Assembly: GCF_015687155.1 (NCBI RefSeq)
Contig: NZ_JADPQF010000001.1
Span: 682,001-746,000, forward strand
DNA from: Aliikangiella sp. G2MR2-5
Lineage (GTDB): Bacteria; Pseudomonadota; Gammaproteobacteria; Enterobacterales; Kangiellaceae
Reading direction: 5' to 3'
DNA: 64,000 nt
In this document: positions 32,247 through 42,037 of the stretch, one piece after another
Numbering within the stretch: position 1 is the stretch's first letter
Layout of the letters: each line of letters starts with the position of its first letter
Program-made: the position numbers and the translations under genes
The notes under the pieces: model-generated
Told to the model about the DNA's origin: nothing
The model's input: only the letters and a program-made list of their open reading frames with translations
Database searches by the model: none

Positions 32247-35200
32247 TTAATCAACCGAGTTTTTAAAGCTTTGTATATTATGATAACTGTTTATTAAAAA
32301 ATCTTTTAATGCAGACATTGAGACTGGTTTTGTTATTATTCCCTGAACAACTCTATTATTAAGTAAATCATCAAGATTTTGGCTAACTTCTGCTGAGCTG
32401 ATAGCAATGATTAACTCTCTTTCTGAGTAATCCTTGCGAAGAATTTCTGTGGCCTCAAGACCATCCATTCCCGGCATTTGTAGATCGCTGATCAACAAGT
32501 CATAAGGCTTGCTTTTAATGGAAGAAAGTATTTCAAATCCATTTGATACTATGTCTGGTTCATAACCCAATTTTCGAAAGGTATAAAGCAATACTTTTTG
32601 TGTAACTGCATTATCATCAGCCAGAAGTATATCCATTGGATAATCCTGAGCTAGCAAACTGTTTTCATGTGGTCGGTCTGTTTTTTCTATATGCCTCCGA
32701 TTGAAAACTTTTTCTAGTTGGCTTGCTAAATCTCCAAGTCGTAGTGGCTTGAAAAGTACCTGATCGAAAATTTTTGAGATAGCGTCGCTTTTAAAATGAT
32801 AGACTCCCGGAGGAGTCATTAGAATAACGGGAATGTTTCTTAGTTCTTCCTTTTCATTTATCTTTTCAAGTAGAAAAAGGTGTGAATTTTCAAATCGTTT
32901 GATGTTTATTATTATTGCATCCGGTCGTCTCTTTCTTAGTAGATTTTTTATCGTATTTGCATTTAACTCAGCATACTCAATTTGACAACGAGTTATTTGA
33001 CCTATGCTGTTTGTAAATCTTTGAAGTTGACTGTCGCAATCAATAAATGTGATTTTCTTACCGCTGGCGCTAGGGGAAGCGGCAACATGATTGATTGAGA
33101 TAAAATCGTTGGCTTCCTCTAATTCTACAGTGAAGTAAAATTCTGTTCCTTCTCCAATTTTGCTTTTAATGCTTATTTTTCCGCCAAAAATTTTGACAAG
33201 TCTTTGACTGATTGTTAGGCCGAGGCCGGTGCCTCCATGAGTTCTAGTTGTCGACTCATCCGCCTGAGTGAAGGCTTCAAAAATATGGCGCTGTTTTTCC
33301 TCACTAATTCCTTCGCCGGTATCAACTACTCGGAACTTGATTTTGTGTGTTTTGTCGATGCCTTGAATGTGTTCGAGTAAAACTGTAACGTTTCCTTTGT
33401 TTGTGAACTTTATAGCATTTCCAACAAGGTTAACGATGATTTGTCGAATACGTGTCGAATCAGACTTAACAAAGCAGGGTACATCGTCGTCAGCGATTAG
33501 TAGCAATTCAACCTCTTTTTGATCTAGCTCGTTAGTAAATAAGTCCAGTGAGTTTTCAATACACTCTCTCAAATTGAAAATATGGCTTTCTAGAACAATC
33601 GCGCCGGCTTCAATTTTAGACAGATCAAGGATGTCATTAACAATATACAGTAGATTCTCCGCGCTTACTTTTATCGTTCGAACGTAGTTACTCCCTTCAT
33701 CGCTCAATCTACATTCACTTAGCAGCGAGGCTGCACCAAGAACACCATTTATTGGTGTTCGTATTTCATGACTCATTGTCGCCAGAAAGTTTGACTTGGC
33801 TTCATTTGATGCTTCAGCAGCTTGTTGCTTCGTTTTCGCTTCTAACACTTTATATCGCTGGTAGACGAAATAAGTAACCGCAGTGCATGAGAAAAGAAGA
33901 TAAACTGTATAGGCCCACCAGGATTTCCATGGAGCAGCAAGGACTTTTATGCTGATTTCTCGTCCTTTCTTATTCCATTGGCCATCTTTATTGCTAGCGA
34001 TAATTTGAAAAGTGTAGTTACCTGAGTCAAGATTTGTAAAAGTCGCTCTTCGATTATCATGACCGGTTTCAATCCATTCGTCGCTAAATCCTAGCATACG
34101 GTATGCATACTTGTTTCTTTCTGGCTCCAGATAGTCAAGTGTAGTGAACTCGAAAGCGAATACATTTTGTTTATGATCCAAAGTAATACTTTGAGTATTA
34201 TTGACTGTTTCTGACAATATGGTCGAATTGTCTGATACGGCTACCGCGCTGTTAAACAAAGAAAAGTCGGTAAGAAATATATCTGGTGGAAGATTTTCAA
34301 AGTGAAGATCCTTAGGGGTAAAGTATGAAAAACCGCCAATCCCACCAAAGAAAATTGTACCATCGCTGCTCATAAACTGTGAGCCATTAAAGTACTCACC
34401 GGGTAATGCTCCATCGAAGACACTAAAGTTATTGACTGAGTCATTAGAAGGTACTAGTCGACTTATGTAACCTACACTGGAAATCCACAGATTATTTTGT
34501 CGGTCAACTACCAGTCCATCTATCCCATTGCTAGGTAATAGAGAGTTGTTCATGTTGTAATTTTCTACTCGCCATCTTCCATGTTTGCGAAAGAGCTTGT
34601 CAATTCCATTTCCATAGGTTGCTAACCAGATGGAGCCCTCATTATCTTCGGCAATGGCAGTAATCAGATTATGACTTATTCTTCTTTCGCTCTCTTTTGA
34701 GTTGAAATTCAGTACTTCATGACTCGACGGGTTAATGCGAACAGCACCCATATCTTCAGTGCCGAACCATAAAAATCCTTTGCTATCAACATGAATTGAA
34801 TTTGATGAAAAATTATTTGATGGTATTTCTGAATTATCTTTTGAATCATTGTAAAACCGACGAATTATATCTCCCGAGCCTGAAATTTTAAAAATTCCTC
34901 CTCCGCGAGAAGAAACCCAAATATTTCCAGCGTGATCTTCTTTGATCGCATTAATATTTTCATGAATAAGTGTTGAGGGCGTTAGTTCTTCGTTATTTGC
35001 TTTTTTATAATGTCGGTAAATCCTGTTTTCTTCGTCAATGAAATAGAGACCGTTCCTGGTAGTACCAACCCAGAGTCGACTTTTTGAGTCGATCAAAATG
35101 CTTGATACCATATGAGGAGACCAGTTTTCACCCGTGCCGGGGTAATGAGGTATTATGGTGAATTGATTTGAATTTTTATTCCACTTGACCAAACCGCCTT

Positions 35201-36437
35201 CTCGTGTAGATAGCCATAGATTTTTATCCTTGTCCTCCGCGAAAGAGCGGATAGAGGTGTTGGGAATTGAGTTTTTGTTTCCAGGGTGGTGTTTTACCCA
35301 GCCAAATTTTTGTGATGACAAAGTTAATTTATTTAAACCCGCCCACCAGCTACCAACCCAGAGGTTATTTTTCGTTTTTAGCAATGATATAACATCGCTA
35401 TTGCTCAGACTGGTGGACTCCAATGGGTTGTTGGCGTGGACAGTGAACGTTTTATCTTTTTTGTCAAAATAAACAAGACCTGCTCGAATGACTGCTAGCC
35501 AAAGTCCGTCGTTATCAGCTTCAATAATCTGCATTACTCTCTTTGATGGTAGCTCTTTTATCGAGCTGTTTCCGACCGGGAATCGTGTAAAAGATTTTTT
35601 TTCTGGATTAAAATGATTCAGACCGCCCAAGTAGGTTCCGATCCATAGCGTTTGGTCGGCATCAATATATATACTGCTTACATCATTTGAAGATATCGAA
35701 TTAGCTTGGGTTGAGTCATGTTGGTAGTGGGTAAAACGTTTACTATCAACTTCAAAATAGTCAAAACCTTTTCCGGGAATATTGATGAATGGAGCGGTAC
35801 TTAGGCCTATCCACAAGTTATTGTTTTTATCCTCTACAATCGTTTTTACGTGGTTGCCACCAATCGAGTTGGAATTATTCTTGTCATGAATATAGTGTTC
35901 GAATGATTGTGAAGAGAAATTAAACCGGCTCAATCCTCCGCCACTGGTTCCGACCCAAAGCCGCTCTTGCGAGTCGTAAAGTAGTGATTGAATGTTATCT
36001 GAACGCAGAGAGGAGGGGTCTTGCTGATCATAGCGAAAAGATTTAAATTGGTTGGTGGTTGGATCATAGCGATTGAGTCCGCCGTTGCGCGTACCTATCC
36101 ATAACTTTCCATATTTATCTTCAGTAATGGACCAGATGAAATTGTCAGAGATTGAATCGGGGTCTCCTTGCGTTTTACTAAATACATGAAACTTGTAACC
36201 ATCATACCATGCAAGACCATTTTGAGTTCCTAGCCATAGTCTGCCATCTTTACTTTTGAAAAGAGTGGTTATTGAGTTTTGTGGAAGCCCTCTTTCTGTT
36301 CCCAGCCTCTTGAACCTCAACTCACTGGCAGATATTTTCCATGCTATAGCAAATGAAAGTAGTATTAAAATAAGAAATTTAACGCAGAGACAAGCTGATT
36401 TCATTTGATGTTTGGAAACTGAACTACAAAGATTCAT
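32247..36437 (-). CDS. Hybrid histidine kinase with two-component-propeller sensor
   Basis: This 1396-residue protein has an N-terminal export/anchor segment (FLILILLSFAIAWKISA) and about 14 propeller repeats (reg_prop, pattern DxxGxLWxGT-x-xGL) to about residue 740. A Y_Y_Y domain follows at about 762-825 (KYAYRMLGFSDEWIETG), then a membrane helix at 838-860. The kinase core has HisKA with H890 in TMSHEIRTPINGV and an HATPase domain with DTGEGIS and GGTGLGLTIS. A first receiver (1126-1244) is degenerate, with IINIKRF where the phosphoacceptor Asp should be; a second receiver (1266-1383) has D1318 in SDLQMPGMDG. There is no DNA-binding domain and no adjacent regulator. The signal sensed by such propellers is often an oligosaccharide. 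The methionine at residue 12 is an alternative start. Confidence 0.93.
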   Translation of the reverse strand: MNLCSSVSKHQMKSACLCVKFLILILLSFAIAWKISASELRFKRLGTERGLPQNSITTLFKSKDGRLWLGTQNGLAWYDGYKFHVFSKTQGDPDSISDNFIWSITEDKYGKLWIGTRNGGLNRYDPTTNQFKSFRYDQQDPSSLRSDNIQSLLYDSQERLWVGTSGGGLSRFNFSSQSFEHYIHDKNNSNSIGGNHVKTIVEDKNNNLWIGLSTAPFINIPGKGFDYFEVDSKRFTHYQHDSTQANSISSNDVSSIYIDADQTLWIGTYLGGLNHFNPEKKSFTRFPVGNSSIKELPSKRVMQIIEADNDGLWLAVIRAGLVYFDKKDKTFTVHANNPLESTSLSNSDVISLLKTKNNLWVGSWWAGLNKLTLSSQKFGWVKHHPGNKNSIPNTSIRSFAEDKDKNLWLSTREGGLVKWNKNSNQFTIIPHYPGTGENWSPHMVSSILIDSKSRLWVGTTRNGLYFIDEENRIYRHYKKANNEELTPSTLIHENINAIKEDHAGNIWVSSRGGGIFKISGSGDIIRRFYNDSKDNSEIPSNNFSSNSIHVDSKGFLWFGTEDMGAVRINPSSHEVLNFNSKESERRISHNLITAIAEDNEGSIWLATYGNGIDKLFRKHGRWRVENYNMNNSLLPSNGIDGLVVDRQNNLWISSVGYISRLVPSNDSVNNFSVFDGALPGEYFNGSQFMSSDGTIFFGGIGGFSYFTPKDLHFENLPPDIFLTDFSLFNSAVAVSDNSTILSETVNNTQSITLDHKQNVFAFEFTTLDYLEPERNKYAYRMLGFSDEWIETGHDNRRATFTNLDSGNYTFQIIASNKDGQWNKKGREISIKVLAAPWKSWWAYTVYLLFSCTAVTYFVYQRYKVLEAKTKQQAAEASNEAKSNFLATMSHEIRTPINGVLGAASLLSECRLSDEGSNYVRTIKVSAENLLYIVNDILDLSKIEAGAIVLESHIFNLRECIENSLDLFTNELDQKEVELLLIADDDVPCFVKSDSTRIRQIIVNLVGNAIKFTNKGNVTVLLEHIQGIDKTHKIKFRVVDTGEGISEEKQRHIFEAFTQADESTTRTHGGTGLGLTISQRLVKIFGGKISIKSKIGEGTEFYFTVELEEANDFISINHVAASPSASGKKITFIDCDSQLQRFTNSIGQITRCQIEYAELNANTIKNLLRKRRPDAIIINIKRFENSHLFLLEKINEKEELRNIPVILMTPPGVYHFKSDAISKIFDQVLFKPLRLGDLASQLEKVFNRRHIEKTDRPHENSLLAQDYPMDILLADDNAVTQKVLLYTFRKLGYEPDIVSNGFEILSSIKSKPYDLLISDLQMPGMDGLEATEILRKDYSERELIIAISSAEVSQNLDDLLNNRVVQGIITKPVSMSALKDFLINSYHNIQSFKNSVD

Positions 36438-36530
36438 TTGGGTTTGTGCAACTAAACTACGAGAATTTTGACCAACCTTATTAATGATAGTCTAAAAAGT
36501 CGATCTTCACCGTTAATATTTAAGAGATAC

Positions 36531-36564
36531 TGTCAGTAGCCTCCATGCATGTCAGTAGTCTCCA
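36531..36564. repeat. Short tandem direct repeat upstream of the hybrid kinase
   Basis: TGTCAGTAGCCTCCA (36531-36545) and TGTCAGTAGTCTCCA (36550-36564) match at 14 of 15 positions with a 19-bp period, about 95-125 bp upstream of the kinase start. A paired activator site is possible. Confidence 0.55.
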
Positions 36565-36794
36565 ATTATTCACACTCAAAACCAGAAGACGGCTATAGAA
36601 AGTGAATATAGGTTAGAAGAGATTTCCCTGACGACGTTTATAGCCTGAGGACAAATAGTGCTTTGGATAGCAATATTTCCTTGATGTTAGTAGCTGGCTT
36701 AGGCTATTAAATCTCGAGTAAAAGGAGGGAGTAAAGGGAGAGAGTTAAGGTGTCGAAACATGTAGCAGTATAGTTGTTGATCTTATGATATCTG

Positions 36795-36828
36795 GATACC
36801 AGCAAACCTGGTCGAGTTTGCCGGTATC
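36795..36828. terminator. Inverted repeat downstream of the DUF3300 gene
   Basis: GATACC-A-GCAAAC and GTTTGC-C-GGTATC pair over 12 base pairs with one mismatch and an 8-base loop, about 62 bases past the DUF3300 stop on the minus strand. There is no T-tract, so it may be a factor-dependent terminator or an RNA-stabilising structure. Confidence 0.4.
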
Positions 36829-36890
36829 TATGTGGAGTATTGGTTGATGAATAATTGACTGTAAATCATTTCTCTTACATTGCAGGTCAT

Positions 36891-38411
36891 TCAACGATTA
36901 TCATCATTTCTTCTTCCCCTTGATCTCCTTTCAGAGCGAGAGCTGGACGATGAACGTGCAGAAAAAGAGCGGCTATCCCGAGACTCGTAACGAGAGCTAT
37001 TGCTTGAGCGTGAACTCTCTTTGACTGGCGATGAGCGAAAGCTATTTTTTGTTGTTTCTTTTCTTGGTGCTGATTGGGTCGGTGCTTCTCGGCTTGGTGC
37101 TTCTCGGGCTGGTGCTACCGGGTTAGCACTCGGGCTTCTTTGGATACTTCTGGTTTCCCGGGTAACAAAGCCTTTGTTTCGATCATCTTGTTTAATTGGT
37201 CGAACACGCTCATTCGTCGCTGAAGGACGCTTCACCGGTTCGCGGTTTTGAGAGCGGTTATGAGCTTTCGGGTCATTTCGGCTTGAGGTATCTCTATTAA
37301 CAGCGTTGCGAGTATTGCTTGTATTAGTTCTGGTATTAGCTCTCTCACTTCGGTCTACTCTTTCCAGTCTCTCTCTTAACTGCTGCTGTCGTGTTGAAGC
37401 TCTGTTAAGAGAAGATGTTTCACTGCTGCGACCTCTCGTTGTAGCATTTTCGATGCCTCGCGAACTACTGCTCCGGTTTAGCGCACGTCGGCTTTGCTCC
37501 AATTGTCGTTCTCGACTGGTTACCGCCAGACTGGGTCGATTACTATGGTATCTCTCTCGAACCGTTTCTGTACGGTAAGCCACACCTCGTCGATGTCTGG
37601 GGTTGTGGTTCCATCGGTTAGCATGGCGATGAGAAATTATCTGACGTCTATCATGATATCTATGTGGGCGATAGTCTCTGTGAGTAATTACTACAACATG
37701 GTGGTTATGCCAATGAAAAGCGCTGAAGAAAAAGTTCCAGGAAATGTGCACACGCGGATGCCAATAAAAGTGATGATGATGGCTAAGTCTTCTATGGTGA
37801 CCCCAATGCCAATCCCAATAGACTGGAGGATAATGATCCCAATACCAATGACCGTAGACTACTCGTGTATCGTAATATGGAATATAGACAATTTCCCTTT
37901 TTACCGGCTGAATAACAATATTGTCGTCTTCATAGGTGACATCCATATGTTCCATCTTGTCTAGGCTGCCAGCTTGTTTCGCTTTGCCTCTAAGCGACTG
38001 AATTGCTTCAAGAACGCCTTCTTCATCTTGTAGAAAAGCGTCTCCCAGTTTTTGAGTCCACTCCAGGTTATCGCTCATTCTGGAAAGCAGCCTTGGAAAT
38101 GGAACTAGAGCTTTTACGCTGGGATCCCAGTTATTGTCTTCCACTGCGTTAAGTGCTTCGGCAGCCTCCACCTCGGGGTTATTTTTTACCCAACGATCTG
38201 CGGCGATCACTTCAAGTGGGTAGGTGGATGCGATAAGAATATGGGTTAATACACTGTCAGGATAAAGCGCTATTGGGGCTAAGATTTGCTCTAGCTCGCC
38301 CTGAGAGATACTATCTGTACGCTCACTTTCAGCTTTGGTAGAACAAATATTGAGCAGAAACAAACTGATTGCGATAAACGCGAGATAATATCTTTTCATT
38401 CGAGCAAACAT
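36891..38411 (-). CDS. Exported DUF3300 protein with His- and Arg/Ser-rich tail
   Basis: This 506-residue protein has a signal peptide (YYLAFIAISLFLLNICSTKA) and a DUF3300 domain at about residues 35-180: LEQILAPIALYPDSVLTHIL, AADRWVKNNP, ALVPFPRLLSRM and VYIPYYDTRVVYGHWYW. A His/Trp/Tyr-rich stretch at about 180-260 could bind metals. The rest (about 260-506) is low-complexity, dominated by Arg, Ser, Asn and Glu, and probably disordered. Function of the family is unknown; an envelope role is inferred from export. It lies alone on the minus strand with its own upstream gap. Confidence 0.9.
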   Translation of the reverse strand: MFARMKRYYLAFIAISLFLLNICSTKAESERTDSISQGELEQILAPIALYPDSVLTHILIASTYPLEVIAADRWVKNNPEVEAAEALNAVEDNNWDPSVKALVPFPRLLSRMSDNLEWTQKLGDAFLQDEEGVLEAIQSLRGKAKQAGSLDKMEHMDVTYEDDNIVIQPVKREIVYIPYYDTRVVYGHWYWDHYPPVYWDWHWGHHRRLSHHHHFYWHPRVHISWNFFFSAFHWHNHHVVVITHRDYRPHRYHDRRQIISHRHANRWNHNPRHRRGVAYRTETVRERYHSNRPSLAVTSRERQLEQSRRALNRSSSSRGIENATTRGRSSETSSLNRASTRQQQLRERLERVDRSERANTRTNTSNTRNAVNRDTSSRNDPKAHNRSQNREPVKRPSATNERVRPIKQDDRNKGFVTRETRSIQRSPSANPVAPAREAPSREAPTQSAPRKETTKNSFRSSPVKESSRSSNSSRYESRDSRSFSARSSSSSRSERRSRGRRNDDNR

Positions 38412-38529
38412 GGTGCTTTTCCTTATTTTTCCAAGATAAGGTCAATTAAAACAAATGTAAACTGAATCAAACATGAATGAGTGGTTATATAAAGGCTGTA
38501 TAGTCAGCCTGTTGCTATGATTCGATAGA

Positions 38530-40773
38530 TTAAGAGGCTTTTTGCTGACGGGCTTTAAGAAATGAATCTAGCTGGCTAGACTCCAGAGGGCGTGCGAAAA
38601 AATAGCCCTGACCAAAATCACATCCAGCATTGAAGAGTAGTTCGGCCTGCTCCTCTGTTTCAACACCTTCCGCTATCACTTTTAGTCCAAGTTTGTGTGC
38701 CATAACGATTATCGCCTCACACAGTGCAAGATCATTAGTTTTTGCATCCATACTTTGAACAAATGACTTGTCAATTTTCAGGTAGTCAATATCGAACCGA
38801 TTCAGGTAGGCCAGCGATGAGTAACCGGTACCGAAGTCGTCCAGCGATACCTGTACTCCAGCATCTCTGAGTTCCAGCAAATGCTCTGAAACCATGTGAA
38901 TTTGTTCCATTAGAGTGGATTCCGTTATCTCGATAGCTACAGCGCTGGTAGCGATATTTTCCTTTTTCAACTTGCTCAGCCAATCAAAGGTTGAAAGGCT
39001 CTGAAACTGGATTGGAGAGGCATTGACGCTAATTTGAAAGTCTGGATAGCCATGATTTCTAAGCTGATTCGCTTTTTTCGCAGCTTCCAGAAAAATCCAG
39101 TGCCCAACTTTATTAATCATGCCGGTGTCTTCAAGAATTGGAATAAAGTCAAAGGGAGATACCAGTCCATTTTCAGGATGGTTCCAGCGGATTAAGGCTT
39201 CTGCTTTGTAGCATATTCCAGAGTCCAGGCTCACAATTGGTTGATAAAAAACCTCAAACTGTTGCTCACTGACCGCTATTCTTAGCTCTTTTATTAATTG
39301 CATACGTTTTATTGCCGAATTCTGCAGTTCAGGAGTAAAGTAATGGAATTGACTGCGCCCGGTTTCCTTTGCTGCATACATTGCCTGGTCGGCATTTTTA
39401 AGCAACTCTACCATATCTCGGCTATCCCTTGGACAGAGGGTAATTCCAACACTGGCGGACATGTAGCATTGTTCTTTCAGCTCATATGGTTTTGATAAGG
39501 AGTCCAGAATCTTTTGAACGACGGTTTCAACTGAGCCTCTTTGAATGGTATCGTCAACCAGAACAACAAATTCATCTCCCCCAAGTCTCGCGACGCTATC
39601 AGATTTTCTAATACAGCTTTCTATTCGGTTTGCTGCTTCGACAAGTAATTTGTCTCCCTGATCGTGGCCAAGCGTATCATTGACCTCTTTAAATTTATCC
39701 AGATCGATAAGCAGCAGTGCAAATGAGCTTCCGGTCCGAGTTGTCCTGGTAATTTTGTGACTTAAGCGGTCCTGGAAGAGACGTCGGTTAGGGAGGCCTG
39801 TCAAAAAGTCGTAATTTGCCTGGTGCCAGATTTCTTTCTCCCTGATTGCGAGTTGCTTGTTATGCTGATTAAGATGAAATTGGCGATATCCTAAAAACAC
39901 AAGGATTACTGAAGCAATGATTAGAATCTGGAACAACCTTCCTCTATCTTCAACAATCTGATAGGTTACCGTTAGCCATGAGCCATCAATTTGTTTTTTA
40001 ACGGTGTCGGGTATGCTGTCAATCGATTTGTTGATAATTGCACGAAGTTGAGGCATTCCTTTGCGTACACCAAGTCCCAGCTTTATTGTCGATAACTCGT
40101 CAAACTGTCCATTTATTTTAAGATTTGTATATCCGCCGGATTGAATCGCGTATCCAGCCATATTCAGTCCACTCATAAAGCCAAAAAGTTTCCCACTGGT
40201 TACTTTTTCCAAAGCATCTTCAGTAGATTCAACTTCAACAAGATTTATCTCAGGGTAGCGATTTTTGAGCAGGTCAACATAAGCGTATCCCCGTTGTACA
40301 CCCAGGCTGAGATTTTTTTCAACCAAGTCTCCGAGCTTAGAAACGAAAAATTTTTCTTGGGTAGTAACTACAACGAAGGGCACCTCTACATAGGTTTTTG
40401 TGAATATTAAGTAACTTTCACGCTGTGGGGTGCGCGCAGCTAATCCGATAACATCGCATTTACCCTGTTTTATTGCGTCAAGAGATTCTTGCCAACTAGA
40501 TGTTTCAACTAAAACAAATGGTATCTGCATAAAATTGCGAAAATGCTTCATATATTCGGCACCAATACCAATATGTTTTCCGTCTTGAATGTCATCGAGA
40601 GGTAAAGAGCTGATTGCGGTGCAAAACCGTATCTGACCAACTTGTTTTAAGTAGAGTTTTTCGCTGGCTGTGAGTTCTACTGCTTCAACTACTGAAGGAA
40701 TAAAGAGACAAACCAGTATATATCCTAACCGGTTCATCAGGTTGCGAAAAAAGGAAAAGTTTAAATCACCCAA
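38530..40773 (-). CDS. Periplasmic-binding-domain GGDEF/EAL cyclic-di-GMP protein
   Basis: This 747-residue inner-membrane signalling protein has an N-terminal signal region (LGYILVCLFIPSVVEA), an SBP_bac_3-type ligand-binding domain at about 35-265 (RFCTAISSLPLDD, GKCDVIGLAARTPQR, VQRGYAYVDLL) and one membrane helix at about 277-295. The GGDEF domain has intact ARLGGDEFVVLVDD; the EAL domain has AEALIRW, EITEST, DDFGTGYSSL and AEGVETEEQ, so phosphodiesterase residues are kept. It should make or degrade cyclic-di-GMP in response to an amino-acid-like ligand. The ATG at residue 13 (40737) is an alternative start nearer the signal peptide. Confidence 0.94.
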   Translation of the reverse strand: MGDLNFSFFRNLMNRLGYILVCLFIPSVVEAVELTASEKLYLKQVGQIRFCTAISSLPLDDIQDGKHIGIGAEYMKHFRNFMQIPFVLVETSSWQESLDAIKQGKCDVIGLAARTPQRESYLIFTKTYVEVPFVVVTTQEKFFVSKLGDLVEKNLSLGVQRGYAYVDLLKNRYPEINLVEVESTEDALEKVTSGKLFGFMSGLNMAGYAIQSGGYTNLKINGQFDELSTIKLGLGVRKGMPQLRAIINKSIDSIPDTVKKQIDGSWLTVTYQIVEDRGRLFQILIIASVILVFLGYRQFHLNQHNKQLAIREKEIWHQANYDFLTGLPNRRLFQDRLSHKITRTTRTGSSFALLLIDLDKFKEVNDTLGHDQGDKLLVEAANRIESCIRKSDSVARLGGDEFVVLVDDTIQRGSVETVVQKILDSLSKPYELKEQCYMSASVGITLCPRDSRDMVELLKNADQAMYAAKETGRSQFHYFTPELQNSAIKRMQLIKELRIAVSEQQFEVFYQPIVSLDSGICYKAEALIRWNHPENGLVSPFDFIPILEDTGMINKVGHWIFLEAAKKANQLRNHGYPDFQISVNASPIQFQSLSTFDWLSKLKKENIATSAVAIEITESTLMEQIHMVSEHLLELRDAGVQVSLDDFGTGYSSLAYLNRFDIDYLKIDKSFVQSMDAKTNDLALCEAIIVMAHKLGLKVIAEGVETEEQAELLFNAGCDFGQGYFFARPLESSQLDSFLKARQQKAS

Positions 40774-41002
40774 TCGAATATCTCGCCATTTATTAAGGAC
40801 GCGTTCTTAATTTGCTAGCTATTAATAAGTGTAGAACAAATCCTGAAAATCTGATGGCTGGAGAACGACTTACAAGTCTTTTTACAAATTCAGAGGTAAA
40901 ACCGCAAAAATTACCAACACTATTTTGTTTAAATTATTTGTATCCATTTGTGGTCATGTCGACTAAAAGTAGATAACAGTTTAAATGAAATGGAGAAAAA
41001 AC

Positions 41003-42007
41003 ATGAAAAAACAATGGGTTAAGATAATCGGCTGTGCATTATTCGTAGCTGCTTTGCACAGTAACGGGGTTGGAGCTGCTCAACTGCCGGATTCGGACTG
41101 GTACTTACATGTCGATATCGCTTCATTGAAAAATAGTCAGCTGAGGGAAAAAATAAGCATTGAATCGCAAGATGGGGTTGCAGAAGGATTAAATGTTGCC
41201 AATCAACTGCTAGGTAAAAGTTTTGTTAACAATACTCGGTATCTTACAGCTTGGGGGGATATCAAAGATAAGGGAGACAAGTCTATTTTTGTACAAGGTA
41301 GCTATGCAGGAAAACAGTCAGAAATCGTCGAAAACTGGAAAAAACTAGGTTTAACCAAAGAGATAAACTTTGACAATACCATTATCTATCACGGATTTCT
41401 TAATGAAATTTCATTACGCGAGGAGACAGCTTCCAACGTAAAACGAAGCGAAGGCTCTGCCACTGATTCTCAGCTGGTTGTTGATAGTTCTGCCAAGCAA
41501 AAAGACCTGAGAGAAGTAGAGCTTTTCGCAGCGTTTCTTTCTGAGAGTGAAGTCATTGTTAGCTTGCGAGAAGAAGTTATCAAGCAGTGGTTGAGGGGAG
41601 ATTATACCTGGAAACCACAAAGTCAGGGCAATCTATTTGAAATAGTGGTTGATGTCGAAAAATCAATGATGCATGGAGGAGTAAATCTTGAAGAGGGAGC
41701 GCAGTCATTAAACTTTGAATCAATATCTGCCGAGAAACTGAAACAGGTATCTGGGAGTTATCGAGAAAACGGAAGTCACCTGGAATTTCAACTTGGACTA
41801 AAAGCTGCGGATATGCAGTCTGCGAACAAGATTCTGGCCGTAGTAAATGGCGTGTTGGCATTGAAAGTTTTAGCGGAAAATGATCCAGTAGCGCTTAATT
41901 TGCTGAATAGTATTCAGATTAGTCAGGACGCTGAAAGTCTTTTAATGAAAATTTCAGGTCCGGTCGAAAGCTTTAAAGCTCTTCTGAAAAAGACAGAAAC
42001 ACTTTAG
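41003..42007 (+). CDS. Exported hypothetical protein upstream of an ECF sigma factor
   Basis: I place the start at the ATG at 41003 because TGGAG lies about 8 bases upstream; an in-frame ATG at 40985 adds six residues. The 334-residue protein has a signal peptide (KIIGCALFVAALHSNGVGAA) and a mature part beginning LPDSDWYLHVDIASLKNSQL, with repeated alpha/beta patterns but no recognised domain. No lipobox or membrane anchor follows, so it is probably periplasmic or secreted. The sigma-factor gene begins 31 bases later, suggesting an operon in which this protein may sense or be the target of the sigma factor. Confidence 0.75.
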   Translation: MKKQWVKIIGCALFVAALHSNGVGAAQLPDSDWYLHVDIASLKNSQLREKISIESQDGVAEGLNVANQLLGKSFVNNTRYLTAWGDIKDKGDKSIFVQGSYAGKQSEIVENWKKLGLTKEINFDNTIIYHGFLNEISLREETASNVKRSEGSATDSQLVVDSSAKQKDLREVELFAAFLSESEVIVSLREEVIKQWLRGDYTWKPQSQGNLFEIVVDVEKSMMHGGVNLEEGAQSLNFESISAEKLKQVSGSYRENGSHLEFQLGLKAADMQSANKILAVVNGVLALKVLAENDPVALNLLNSIQISQDAESLLMKISGPVESFKALLKKTETL

Positions 42008-42037
42008 TCAGATAGTATCAAAGAATCGTCTTAGCTT

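Larger units (their letters stand above)
36438..36890. other. 453-base intergenic region upstream of the hybrid kinase
   Basis: This region contains the direct repeat at 36531-36564 and the inverted repeat at 36795-36828, both listed separately, and a purine-rich stretch around 36720-36750. I saw no supported coding frame. The kinase promoter is expected here on the minus strand. Confidence 0.4.

Noticed and set aside
37494-37964. 156-codon plus-strand frame rich in Met and Val, opposite the DUF3300 gene
   Set aside because: The Met/Val richness is only the reverse complement of the His codons of DUF3300.
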